Assembly: GCA_964624795.1 (NCBI GenBank)
Contig: CAZUZS010000006.1
Span: forward strand, 36,545-100,544
Direction of reading: 5' to 3'
Source: CAZUZS01 sp964624795
Lineage (GTDB): Bacteria; Calditrichota; Calditrichia; RBG-13-44-9
Length of the DNA: 64,000 bases
Shown: in pieces, positions 25,667 to 34,137 of the stretch
Layout: each line of letters opens with the position of its first letter
How positions within the stretch are numbered: the stretch's first letter is position 1
The notes under the pieces: model-generated
What the model was told of the DNA's origin: nothing
Databases searched by the model: none
The model's input: only the letters and a program-made list of their open reading frames with translations
Position numbers and translations under genes: made by a program

Positions 25667-27982
25667 TCAGAACTCATACTCCAATCCAAAAATCGGTAGC
25701 AGCGTCCACTGGTAGATGGTGTCCGGTTTGTTCTCGTTCTGGTTCCAGAAATACTGCGCAACATTTTTCCGGCTGTAGGCATTCCACACGCTGAAATAGA
25801 ATACGATGTTGGAGCTACTGAAAGAAAACCGCCGGTCGAAGCGTACATTGAGCGAATGGTAGTCCGGGTAACGGGCCTGGTTGATGCGGCTTTCGTCCAG
25901 CACCGCCCGGTCGATGGCCTGCGACTCTTGCAGATCGAATGGAGTATAGGGCACCCCACCGGCATAAATCCAGCGCATGCTAAATTCCCATTTGCTGTTG
26001 GGCTTGTAGCCGCCTTCCAGGCTGAAGATTAGCCGGTTATCGAACGAACGGTCGCGCCATTTCCCATCGCTGCCTTCATAACGGCTTCGGAACCAGGAAG
26101 CACTCGCCAGGCCGTAAAAATCCTGCGCCAGCTTCTTCTGCACCGTCAGCTCAACGCCGCGGGAGTAGGCCCGGCCGGTGTCGTTTAACCATTCATGGTT
26201 AAGAAAAAAACCGTAGCGGTAATACAGCTCATCCACCAGGAAAAGCGACGGCTGGGTGGGATCGATGGGAAAATGGCGATATTCTTTGTCGTAAATTTCA
26301 AGAGTGAGTTTAGTGGCCGGGGTCAGCAGGTGGTCGATTCCCAGGATGTAGTGTGTCGCCATCGGATCGCTCAGATTACGGTTTTCGCTGTTCTGCGAAA
26401 GCAGCAACAGCGGCAGGTTCTGGTAAAACAGGCCGGTTGATCCGTTGAGAGAGGTTTTATCAGAGAACTGCAGGGAAAAGGAGAATCGGGGCGAAATGGT
26501 AAAATTTCTATTGTATGTGAAATAATCTGTCCGCAGTCCGGCGATTGCCGTAAACCGCGAAAATGGCTCCAGGATAAAATTGAAAAAACCGCCCATTTTT
26601 GTAGCAGAAATCCGGTCGCCGACAATGGTGGCGGGAGTAGTGTCGCCCAGCGCACCGGTAAATTCCGCGTAATAATTATCGTAATCGGAAACAAGGTGTT
26701 TGACATCGGCTCCAAATTCGATCGAATATTTTTTGCTCAACCGGAAGTGATTCAGATTCCGGAACTTGAAACTCTGCTCCAGTGAACGGTTTTTGACCAG
26801 GTGCAAACCGGAGCCGGTTTCGAAGGCGTCTTCCCTGAATTTATCGGAAGTGTAAGCCAGAGAGGTATTGGAATAGCCGCTTTTATCCCAAAGTGCCCGC
26901 CAGTTCGCCCCGGTCGTGTTCTCATAAATATCCTGGTTTCCGTAGGTGATCATATCGTTTTCTACCGCTGTTTTCTGGTCGGGATTGTTGTGGTCGTCAC
27001 CCCACACCTCCAGAAAAGTAAGCTTGTGCCGTGGACTAACATCGTACACAAATTTTCCCTGCACATCACCGTAAACCGGCGCAATGCTGGTGCCGATATC
27101 AATGGACTTCACCAGAAAATCCAGGTAGCTGCGGCGCAGAGACAACAGATAAGACCCTTTTTGATTGAATACCGGGCCTTCGAATACACCGCCAAAACCG
27201 GTGAAATTCAGGTCGAGCTGCCCGTCAAATTCCTGGCGGTTTCCTTCCCGCAAGGCGATGTTCATGACCGAGGAAAGCCGGTCGCCGTAAACGGCCGAAA
27301 AGCCACCGGTGCTGAAACTGACATCATTGATCAGGTCCACATTGATCATCCCGATAGGTCCGCCGGATGCACCCTGGGTGGGAAAATGGTTGATGTTGGG
27401 GATTTCGATATTGTCGATGAAAAATGCATTCTCCAACGGACTGCCACCCCGCACAATCAGGCTATTGGACTGATCGTTCACTTTGGCCAGGCTGGGCAGT
27501 CCCATAATAATGCGGCTCACATCGCCGGCCGAACCGGGCGCCCGCCGGATTTCTTCCCGCGAAAAGGTTGTGACGCTGAGCGGCTGCTGGTCGCTTTTTT
27601 CAAAATAGCCGGCCGTCACCACCACCTCATCCGATTGAATGGGGGATGTCTTCAGCTCAGCTTCTACAAAAGTAATGCGCCGTGGACGAACAATGACATC
27701 GGTTTTGGCTTGTGTCTCATACCCGATATAGGTAAATCGCAGCGTGTAACTGCCAACCGGGACATTCTCGATAACAAATTTACCATCCAGATCGGTGGCT
27801 GCGCCCAAAACGGTTTTATCAATCGTGATCTCCGCACCGGTAAGCGGCGACTTGGTGTCGGCGTCTATCAGCTTTCCTTCGACGGTGCCGGTCGGTTCAC
27901 TCTTTTGAGCAAAGCCGATGGAAATTGAAAATAAAATGAGCATTCCTGCCAAAATTAAGCGGCGTGATGATTTAACTATCAT
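25667..27982 (-). CDS. TonB-dependent outer-membrane receptor with carboxypeptidase-like N-terminal domain
   Basis: The protein has about 771 residues. A signal peptide (ending near GFAQ) is followed by a CarboxypepD_reg-like domain (TGTVEGKLIDADTKSPL...), a TonB plug domain (DVSRIIMGLPSLAKVNDQSNSLIVRGG in part) and a 22-strand-type barrel ending in LEYEF with the terminal phenylalanine needed for BAM recognition. It should take up a large nutrient or siderophore across the outer membrane. The start at 27982 has an AAGGGA ribosome binding site. An upstream in-frame start would add a basic, non-signal extension. No SusD partner is present, so the ligand is unclear. Confidence 0.88.
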   Translation of the reverse strand: MIVKSSRRLILAGMLILFSISIGFAQKSEPTGTVEGKLIDADTKSPLTGAEITIDKTVLGAATDLDGKFVIENVPVGSYTLRFTYIGYETQAKTDVIVRPRRITFVEAELKTSPIQSDEVVVTAGYFEKSDQQPLSVTTFSREEIRRAPGSAGDVSRIIMGLPSLAKVNDQSNSLIVRGGSPLENAFFIDNIEIPNINHFPTQGASGGPIGMINVDLINDVSFSTGGFSAVYGDRLSSVMNIALREGNRQEFDGQLDLNFTGFGGVFEGPVFNQKGSYLLSLRRSYLDFLVKSIDIGTSIAPVYGDVQGKFVYDVSPRHKLTFLEVWGDDHNNPDQKTAVENDMITYGNQDIYENTTGANWRALWDKSGYSNTSLAYTSDKFREDAFETGSGLHLVKNRSLEQSFKFRNLNHFRLSKKYSIEFGADVKHLVSDYDNYYAEFTGALGDTTPATIVGDRISATKMGGFFNFILEPFSRFTAIAGLRTDYFTYNRNFTISPRFSFSLQFSDKTSLNGSTGLFYQNLPLLLLSQNSENRNLSDPMATHYILGIDHLLTPATKLTLEIYDKEYRHFPIDPTQPSLFLVDELYYRYGFFLNHEWLNDTGRAYSRGVELTVQKKLAQDFYGLASASWFRSRYEGSDGKWRDRSFDNRLIFSLEGGYKPNSKWEFSMRWIYAGGVPYTPFDLQESQAIDRAVLDESRINQARYPDYHSLNVRFDRRFSFSSSNIVFYFSVWNAYSRKNVAQYFWNQNENKPDTIYQWTLLPIFGLEYEF

Positions 27983-28082
27983 AAATATATTCCCTTTTTC
28001 TCTTTTAATTTTTTCCACCCGGCAAGCCGGGACATATTTCATATTCCACCGCAAATATAGGTTCTGGAAAAAGGGAATCGCT

Positions 28083-28130
28083 CAATCCCGTTGGTTCGAA
28101 CTTGTTACCGGGTTTGAACCAATGGGATTG
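28083..28130. repeat. 19-bp inverted repeat with 10-nt loop
   Basis: Arms 28083-28101 and 28112-28130 match at 17 of 19 positions. Each arm also contains a small palindrome, GGTTCGAAC at 28093 and GGTTTGAACC at 28111, with centres 18 bp apart. It could be a strong hairpin or a double operator about 100 bases upstream of the TonB receptor start. Confidence 0.6.
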
Positions 28131-28278
28131 AACCCGGATGCCTATAAAATAGCACTGTTAAAATTACCGCTTGGGCGGGAATATTGCGAGTTTTATACAG
28201 GAAATTTCAGAAAAGAAGATGCTTAAAGTGGAAATTACTGTCATAGCGGCATTATTTCTGCCTTCAATTAAAATACAC

Positions 28279-28307
28279 TTGACTATAGTAATTGATTAGA
28301 GTATTTT
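28279..28307 (+). promoter_or_regulatory. Candidate promoter of the hipBST operon
   Basis: TTGACT at 28279-28284 and TATTTT at 28302-28307 are separated by 17 bases, a near-consensus primary-sigma promoter, 40 bases before the hipB start. The spacer contains an imperfect palindrome (CTATAGTAATTGATTAGAG) that could be the HipB operator. FCB promoters can differ from the E. coli consensus, so this is moderate evidence. Confidence 0.45.
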
Positions 28308-28347
28308 ACTGCGTCAGCGGTAAATATTAAATATTATATGGGAACAA

Positions 28348-28590
28348 ATGGAAAATCTGGTGCAATTAGGTCAGGTTATCAGGTTTCACCGCAAGAAAAG
28401 CGGTTTGAGCCAACTGGAATTGGCCAACCTGGCAGGTGTGGGCAAAACGGTAATTTTTGATCTGGAAAAAGGGAAAATGACTGTTCAGCTAAATACTTTG
28501 TTGAAGGTGTTGGGTGCCCTGAATATTAAGCTTACATTGGGCAGCCCCCTGATGCAACTGTTTGAGGAATCTGGCAATGAGAAAAGCTAA
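28348..28590 (+). CDS. hipB: HipB-like XRE-family antitoxin/repressor
   Basis: The 80-residue protein is a single helix-turn-helix domain of Cro/CI type: GQVIRFHRKKSGLSQLELA, then NLAGVGKTVIFDLEKGKMT. It is like the y4mF/HipB group. It should bind the operon promoter and, with the other components, restrain the kinase. The stop overlaps the next gene by 14 bases, indicating co-translation. Confidence 0.88.
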   Translation: MENLVQLGQVIRFHRKKSGLSQLELANLAGVGKTVIFDLEKGKMTVQLNTLLKVLGALNIKLTLGSPLMQLFEESGNEKS

Positions 28591-28888
28591 GGTGTTTGTG
28601 CTGGGAGAATTGGCAGGATTTTTAACTGAGGTCGAAAAGGGCGGGAATTATCATTTCGCTTACCTTGAAAACTACGACGGCCCGCCGGTTTCGCTGACTC
28701 TGCCGGTTGGGGGAGAAGAATACGATTTCGATCGGTTCCCCTCGTTTTTTGAAGGACTCCTGCCGGAAGGATTTCAATTAGAGGGATTACTGCGTGTGGG
28801 AAAAATAGATAAGGATGATCTGTTTGGGCAATTGATCGTTGTTGGGGAAGACCTGGTGGGAGCGGTGACGGTGGAGGAAGAAGCTTGA
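28577..28888 (+). CDS. hipS: HipS-like protein (separate HipA N-terminal subdomain 1)
   Basis: This 103-residue protein corresponds to the Couple_hipA N-terminal subdomain of HipA. It carries the typical run YDGPPVSLTLPV, then FPSFFEGLLPEG and KDDLFGQLIVVGEDLVGAV. In HipA this is fused to the kinase; here it is a separate gene. That is the arrangement of HipBST systems, in which HipS rather than HipB is the main antitoxin of the HipT kinase. The ATG at 28577 follows GAGGA by 8 bases. The tool-like upstream TTG has no such signal. The last bases, TTGA, overlap the start of hipT. Confidence 0.86.
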   Translation: MRKAKVFVLGELAGFLTEVEKGGNYHFAYLENYDGPPVSLTLPVGGEEYDFDRFPSFFEGLLPEGFQLEGLLRVGKIDKDDLFGQLIVVGEDLVGAVTVEEEA

Positions 28889-29814
28889 ATCGCTGTCCGA
28901 TTACATACCAGCCATGCGGCGACAAAAAATATTCAGAGCAGGGATTACGGAAGCTTTCTCCGCAGTTGAAAAACCTTGTCGATTTTCCTTACTCGGCCGC
29001 TGAGCAATTGCAGGAAGCGGCCCGGCGGGCCGACAAAATGTCCATTCAGGGTGTACAGCCGAAACTGAGTGCCAGACTGAGCATCAGAAATGAGATGTTC
29101 CGGGTCGTGAGTACCGGCGGGCACTATATTTTGAAGCCGCCGAACCCGCTCTTTCAGGAAATACCTGAAAATGAAGATTTGACAATGAGATTGGCAGAGC
29201 TCGCTGGTATCAGCGTTCCGTTGCATGGACTTGTCTATTCCAAAGATGGATCGCTTACTTATTTCATCAAAAGATTCGACCGCAAGGGAGCAAAAGGGAA
29301 GATACCGGTGGAAGATTTTGCTCAGTTAACCGGCGAAACGAGAGACACCAAATACAATTCTTCCATGGAGAAAGTTGCTGCCGTTCTGGACCGGTTTTGC
29401 ACATTTCCGGCGGTGGAAAAGGTGAAATTATTCCGCTTGACGATCTTTAATTTCCTGGTGGGAAACGAAGATATGCATCTGAAGAATTTTACCCTGATCA
29501 CCCGCGGCCCAAAAGTTGAGCTGAGTCCTGCTTACGACCTGGTTAATACAACCATTGCCTTGAGAAATCCGCAGGAAGAGTTGGCGCTCTCGCTTCGCGG
29601 AAAGAAGAGCAGGTTCAAAGCCGAAGATTTTTTAGAATATTATGCATTAGAAAGATTGGGATTAAACGAGAAAATTATTGCGAACATCTGGGATGATTTC
29701 ATCGACGCTTTTCCCCGCTGGGAAAACTTAGTCCAAAACAGCTTCTTGTCCGGTGAGATGAAGCTGGCTTATCTTGATTTGCTCGGCCGAAGAAAAGCGG
29801 TTTTGCATTTCTGA
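28885..29814 (+). CDS. hipT: HipT-like serine/threonine kinase toxin
   Basis: The 309-residue protein is a HipA-family kinase lacking N-subdomain 1. It has the glycine-rich loop KMSIQGVQPKLS, with S53-I54-Q55 at the autophosphorylation position, and the ATP-binding lysine in HYILKPP. The catalytic loop is GNEDMHLKNF (D196, N201). The metal-binding segment is LSPAYDLVNT (D218). In the studied E. coli HipT the equivalent loop is Ser-Ile-Ser and the target is tryptophanyl-tRNA synthetase; here the second serine is Gln and the target is not known. The start is TTG at 28885, overlapping the hipS stop by four bases and supported by GGAGGAAG 7 bases upstream. Confidence 0.88.
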   Translation: MNRCPITYQPCGDKKYSEQGLRKLSPQLKNLVDFPYSAAEQLQEAARRADKMSIQGVQPKLSARLSIRNEMFRVVSTGGHYILKPPNPLFQEIPENEDLTMRLAELAGISVPLHGLVYSKDGSLTYFIKRFDRKGAKGKIPVEDFAQLTGETRDTKYNSSMEKVAAVLDRFCTFPAVEKVKLFRLTIFNFLVGNEDMHLKNFTLITRGPKVELSPAYDLVNTTIALRNPQEELALSLRGKKSRFKAEDFLEYYALERLGLNEKIIANIWDDFIDAFPRWENLVQNSFLSGEMKLAYLDLLGRRKAVLHF

Positions 29815-30062
29815 TACTACTTTGATGCCTTGTTTTAGTCAACTGTGTCCGATCGGGTATTTTGTCGCCATGAAGTGAGGAAAACAATCTGGCGGCCGTT
29901 TCTGTAAACCGGAATCCGGCGATTGCAGCGACTGCCCTCAAAGGCATTTCTATATCGGTGTATCCTTTTTTACGCTTCATGTTTTAGATTTTCGCAGTTT
30001 TCCCTTTTTGTGTCCTCGCCCGTCAAAATATTCCACCACTCCAATACTCCATAACGCCGGAT

Positions 30063-31253
30063 TTATCGGGACGCGGCCTGATCCCGGTATTCCGACGGCG
30101 TCTGTCCGGTATGTTTTTTGAAAATAGTGTTGAAAGATGTCTTGGAATTAAATCCCGCGTCCAGCGCGATGGACAGAATTTTCAGATGCCGCTTATTGGA
30201 ATCGATCAAATCCCTTTTCACTTCTTCCACACGATAGAAATTAATGAAATCGAAAAAGTTCTGGTTGAGTTGCGTATTGATGACTTCCGACAAATTATGA
30301 GGCGAGATAAAGAGCATATCTGCAAGCTGTTGCAGCGTAAGCTCGCTGTTGCGGTATGGTCTTTCTTTTTCCATAAGGTGCAGCAGTTTCTGCAAATACT
30401 TCCGGGCATTTTCCGGCGATAGACCGGATTTTTCATATTTCTTTGCGGATTTGGGAGGATTGGACTGATCTTCAATCTCCGGTGGATCACCGTCTGGATG
30501 TGACAGGCTGATAGATGCCGCGATTGCAGGTTCGCTAAAAATTTCGGACTTAAACAAACCCAGGTAACCCATCAAATAAACATAAGTCCCGGCAATCATG
30601 GAGGAAAGGTTGAACAAATGGGAAATGTGAATTCCGGCGAACAGGAACGCGTTTTCAGTTAAAAATATAATCCAGGCGGACATTGCCAGCAGGGTGATGT
30701 TTCGCAGCCAGTCCAGCCTGATTTTTTCGATATTCGAAAATTGATTCTTGATATCACGCGCATACCTGCTAATAAGAAAAAGCGTCAAAAACAGGTAAAT
30801 CATAATCTGGATTATGATGGCCCAATTTAGCAGCAAATCCATGAAGGGCAGTGCGCCGGTTCCATTTACGGCAAACACGGCAGTAATCATATTGCCCTTT
30901 TGGAGAAAGTCCGGCAGGAGATAGATCTTGAAAAGGAGGAGCGGCAGAAAATGCAGCCACTCGATTTTCCGGAGCTTTCGGGAAGGATAGACCAGGTATT
31001 TCGCATACAGGTAATGAAGGGGGCCGACCACAAAAGGGAAACCCAGCCCAATGAATTTCAGGTGCGGTCGGTTGGCGTAAAATCCGAGGTCCTGCAACAG
31101 CAAATCCACCAGGATGATGGAATAAAACAGCATCAGGGAGCCAAGAAAGCGGTTGGCATACAGCCGCCCATGCTTGAGCAGAATCAGGATGGCTAACAAG
31201 AAGCCTTGCGCGGCGCCTAAAATTAAGATGATGTTCTGAAAATTTAACGGCAT
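30063..31253 (-). CDS. Membrane-anchored AraC-family regulator
   Basis: About 396 residues. The N-terminal 230 residues hold seven hydrophobic segments, the first near IILILGAAQGFLLAILILL. A linker follows, then a C-terminal AraC/XylS domain of about 100 residues (LTLQQLADMLFISPHNLSEVIN then ILSIALDAGFNSKTSFNTIFKKHTGQTPSEYR in parts). Such 7TM-AraC proteins are frequent in Bacteroidota and relatives and sense a ligand in the membrane or periplasm. The ATG at 31253 is preferred over 31283 because it immediately precedes the first helix. The target genes are unknown. Confidence 0.87.
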   Translation of the reverse strand: MPLNFQNIILILGAAQGFLLAILILLKHGRLYANRFLGSLMLFYSIILVDLLLQDLGFYANRPHLKFIGLGFPFVVGPLHYLYAKYLVYPSRKLRKIEWLHFLPLLLFKIYLLPDFLQKGNMITAVFAVNGTGALPFMDLLLNWAIIIQIMIYLFLTLFLISRYARDIKNQFSNIEKIRLDWLRNITLLAMSAWIIFLTENAFLFAGIHISHLFNLSSMIAGTYVYLMGYLGLFKSEIFSEPAIAASISLSHPDGDPPEIEDQSNPPKSAKKYEKSGLSPENARKYLQKLLHLMEKERPYRNSELTLQQLADMLFISPHNLSEVINTQLNQNFFDFINFYRVEEVKRDLIDSNKRHLKILSIALDAGFNSKTSFNTIFKKHTGQTPSEYRDQAASR

Positions 31254-31378
31254 TCTGAAATCCCAGAATTTAAGCCGGCACACCCATGCAGCTAATCTTC
31301 GGACGCTCCGGATAAATTTAGAGAAAAGAAGACCGCAATGCCGGGGAAAAATGAATTATTGTTTTGCTTTGCAATATT

Positions 31379-32242
31379 TCACTGTGTGTCACGGATTTTC
31401 CATTGGAGCAGGGGCGTGTTTTCCCTTTTGGCCGTGTAAAGATACATTCCCAGTAGTCCCAGTACAATAGCCGGCAGGACAACGATTCCTGCCTCCGGAC
31501 CGAATACGCCGCCGGTGATCCACGCTGCGCCGGAAGCGTGGTGAGAGATAAGGTGGTGTACTTTCATTCCACTAACGTGGAATCCAAAGATGGGTCACTG
31601 GAAAAAATTCCAACTGGCGTGCATTCCCATGGAAAGCCAGAGCTGACCGGTGCGCAACCATCCGAAAATTCTTACAAAACCGAGCAGCGCGATCAGGATG
31701 CCGGATAGAATAGAGCTGTTTGGGTTTGACATGTGAACAAGTCCATAGAAGAAGCACGAAATGATGACCGCCCACACCAGACCGATTCCTTCTTTCAGAT
31801 TTTGCAGAAGATAACCTCGAAATACCAGCTCCTCCGACCGGCCCACTGCCAAACCGGTTCCCCAAAACCAGATCATCAACCACAGCACAAGCGAAAAGCC
31901 TGAATGTTTCATATTGATACCGGTAATTTCGACCAGACCGGCATAATACAATATGGCAAAAATAACTGCCACCATCAGGCTACTCAAGACAGCTCCTGTC
32001 ATAAAGTCCTTCAGGGCAGTAAAATCAAAATTAAGCCCCAGGGATTTAGCACTTTTTTTGTCGACGAACCGGCGGGAAATCCAGACGACAATGGTAGCGG
32101 CGATTACCACAATAATTCCCCGCATAGCCCACCACTCCCAACCGGATTTATCCAGTGGAAAACCACCAGCCGCCAGTCTGGCAGCGATGTTGATAATCCT
32201 TGAAATCAGGATAAAAAAGATCAAAAAAAGGAAAATACGCAA
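31379..32242 (-). pseudogene. CPBP-family intramembrane metalloprotease with an in-frame TGA
   Basis: The frame 32242 to 31379 encodes 286 residues apart from one TGA at 31595-31597. Before it lies a nearly complete CPBP (CAAX-processing-like) protease: RSEELVFRGYLL (EExxxR motif), FFYGLVHMS (FxxxH) and HASWNFFQ (HxxxN). After the TGA the same frame continues PIFGFHVSGMK...WITGGVFGPEAG, which is the normal family C-terminus with the last membrane helix. Homologues usually have Gly at the TGA position, so one GGA-to-TGA change explains it. The gene also lacks a nearby ATG; TTG at 32242 is the best start and has no ribosome binding site. It may be a recent pseudogene, a sequencing error, or a truncated but catalytically intact protein. 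Confidence 0.8.
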
Positions 32243-32603
32243 CCGGAGCGAATCCGGTTTTCTGATGGATTAACAAAATAGTTCTTTATCATTGGCATCT
32301 CCCGGTTAGAATCGCGTTAGCGAGATAATTATAAAGAGGAAGCCTTTGCACCGGACCGACCACGATTCTGGACAAATTACAATCTTCCCACAAATTCACT
32401 GAGAGAAATCTATGGTTTTGCCTGCGTTTTGTTACTATACTCACATGGAGGAGAGAAACATATGCCAGACCGGAAGGCAAGACAACCTGCAATGGCGGGC
32501 ATAAACGCTGTAACTGGCTGGGGATAATGCGCCGTCGGCGGAAGCTGGCTAACATTGTGGAAAATGTTCGGATTTTAAAAGATTCCGGGACAATCTCCTT
32601 CGC
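32243..32603. other. Intergenic region with no recognised gene
   Basis: These 361 bases have only short frames. One 21-codon frame near 32462 has a GGAGGAGA sequence before its ATG, but its product is not recognisable. Nothing else was seen. Confidence 0.5.
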
Positions 32604-33719
32604 TCAAATACCCTGAATAAATTCATGAACCAGCCGGTTGAATTCCTGCGGCTTTTCGGCGCTGATCAAGTGACCGGTATCCAGGAGTTCCACACGGGCA
32701 TTGGGAATGTCCCGGGCGATCTTCCTGGTATTTAAGGGATCCCCAACCAGCCCGTCCCGTGTACCAAGGAGAAATAAAACCGGCATGTTCAACTGCCGGA
32801 GTTGTTGTGGTGAAAATGGCTGCGGGCGCGCTTGCCGCGAAATAACGCCGGCTAAAATGGCTGAAAACCATTCATCCACAATCGCATTCACCCTCGGATC
32901 GTCTCCGAATGCCCAGCGGGCAGTGCTTTTTTGCAGAGGCTTAACGGGGAACATGGTCGTCAGTAAAATCCGTAGCACGGAGAGATTGGTGCCGCCATAG
33001 CCCATTGGCCCGCATAAAACAAGCTTACTGACCCGTTCCGGCGCAAAAAGCGCCATGTTTGTGGCAATAAATCCGCCCTGCGATGCGCCGATGAAACATG
33101 CTTTTTCGATTCCCAATCGGTCCATAATTTCACTGTAGAGCATAGCGAGCGCCTTGCCATCGGGAGGAAAATTTTCTATGTCTCTTAGCTCACTTCGCCC
33201 GGCGTCGCCTATTGTGTCAATAGCATAAGTGCGGTAGTGTTGGTTCATTCCTTCGATATTGTAGAGCCACGACCAGCCGGCCATTGCCGAGGCGTGCAGC
33301 AGGATTACCGGCGCTGCATCCGCCGGCCCGCTGATAATGACATGAACCTTTCCGTATTGTGTTTCGATGTAGCGGGTCTCAAAAGGCACCGGCCACTCTT
33401 CAATTCGGGAATCGTAAATTGCCATCAGTTTTGCTTTGATATCAGGCGTCTTATAGACGGAGTCTTTGTTGCCCATGCCCATAAATATTGTAATAATAAA
33501 TAAAACAAACAGGATTGGTATTGCCACGCTGCGCAGCCAAAACGGAAGTGGAAGCCCTAGGCGCAGGATAATGAACCGGCGAAAGGAAGGTAGCAGGAGG
33601 ATGGTGATAATGAGCACGAATAGCGAAGGGAGCCAGCTTTCAGCAGCGATACTTAAAATAAACAAAGATAGGAAGAACAAACCCAAAATCCAGTTTAACA
33701 CCAGGAATAAATTTTTCAT
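32604..33719 (-). CDS. Membrane-anchored alpha/beta hydrolase
   Basis: The protein has 371 residues. Three hydrophobic segments occupy the first 80 residues. An alpha/beta hydrolase domain then starts at YGKVHVIISGPADAAPVILLHAS. The nucleophile elbow is GASQGG (Ser near residue 213). The acid is in LFLLGTRDGLVGD, and the histidine in DTGHLIS. The substrate is unknown; ester or amide hydrolysis at the membrane is likely. An AGAGGAA ribosome binding site precedes the ATG. No operon partner lies nearby. Confidence 0.82.
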   Translation of the reverse strand: MKNLFLVLNWILGLFFLSLFILSIAAESWLPSLFVLIITILLLPSFRRFIILRLGLPLPFWLRSVAIPILFVLFIITIFMGMGNKDSVYKTPDIKAKLMAIYDSRIEEWPVPFETRYIETQYGKVHVIISGPADAAPVILLHASAMAGWSWLYNIEGMNQHYRTYAIDTIGDAGRSELRDIENFPPDGKALAMLYSEIMDRLGIEKACFIGASQGGFIATNMALFAPERVSKLVLCGPMGYGGTNLSVLRILLTTMFPVKPLQKSTARWAFGDDPRVNAIVDEWFSAILAGVISRQARPQPFSPQQLRQLNMPVLFLLGTRDGLVGDPLNTRKIARDIPNARVELLDTGHLISAEKPQEFNRLVHEFIQGI

Positions 33720-34137
33720 GATTTAATTCCTCTGTTTCGGATCATTTATGTTTTTTTGGAACCCCGCTTTTGATAAACCTCAGATAATGTTTCATTTTTT
33801 AAGCCTTCCGGGGATAATGTCTGCATTTTTCAAGCGGGATGAAATAAATTTGTCCAATTTTTGAGTGAATGGTTTGTGCACATGTGCTTTCGAACGAGGA
33901 CGACGGCTGCCGTGAATAGTTGCTGTGCAGGAAGCAGCTCCATATTTTCTAAAATTATTTAGAGAGGGGATAATTGTCTTGCCGGGCGTTTGTTATAGCA
34001 GAAGTCTAAATATGTATGTTGGTTTCCAAAATAGCATGTGTTTGTCTAGCATAATTCAATCAAAAAGTATGAAGATTGTCCCAATCGCGCAAATCACCAT
34101 GCTCTGCTCGATTGGTCGAGATCTATATGAATATAGG
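33720..34137. other. AT-rich intergenic region
   Basis: There are 418 bases between two minus-strand hydrolase genes. It has only a short plus-strand frame (74 codons, poor composition, no ribosome binding site). It is long enough to hold the promoter of the downstream hydrolase at 32604-33719, but no clear motif was found. Confidence 0.5.

Larger units (their letters stand above)
27983..28347. other. Divergent intergenic region between TonB receptor and hipB
   Basis: This 365-base region contains a long imperfect inverted repeat (28083-28130) and the hipB promoter (28279-28307), both listed separately. No gene was seen. Confidence 0.7.

Noticed and set aside
28090..28135. TTCGAA/GTTTGAACC words that resemble a tRNA T-loop
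   Set aside because: They are part of the 19-bp inverted repeat; no acceptor stem or anticodon arm can be folded around them.
28348..29814. Classical two-gene hipBA operon with a frameshifted hipA
   Set aside because: HipS and HipT each have their own ribosome binding site and start, and the sizes match known HipBST components.
31572..31883. Frameshift explanation for the broken CPBP gene
   Set aside because: The downstream family C-terminus is in the same frame as the N-terminus, so only a stop codon, not a frameshift, separates them.
32289..32555. 88-codon minus-strand frame
   Set aside because: Basic, low-order composition, no recognisable domain, and no start signal; most likely chance.
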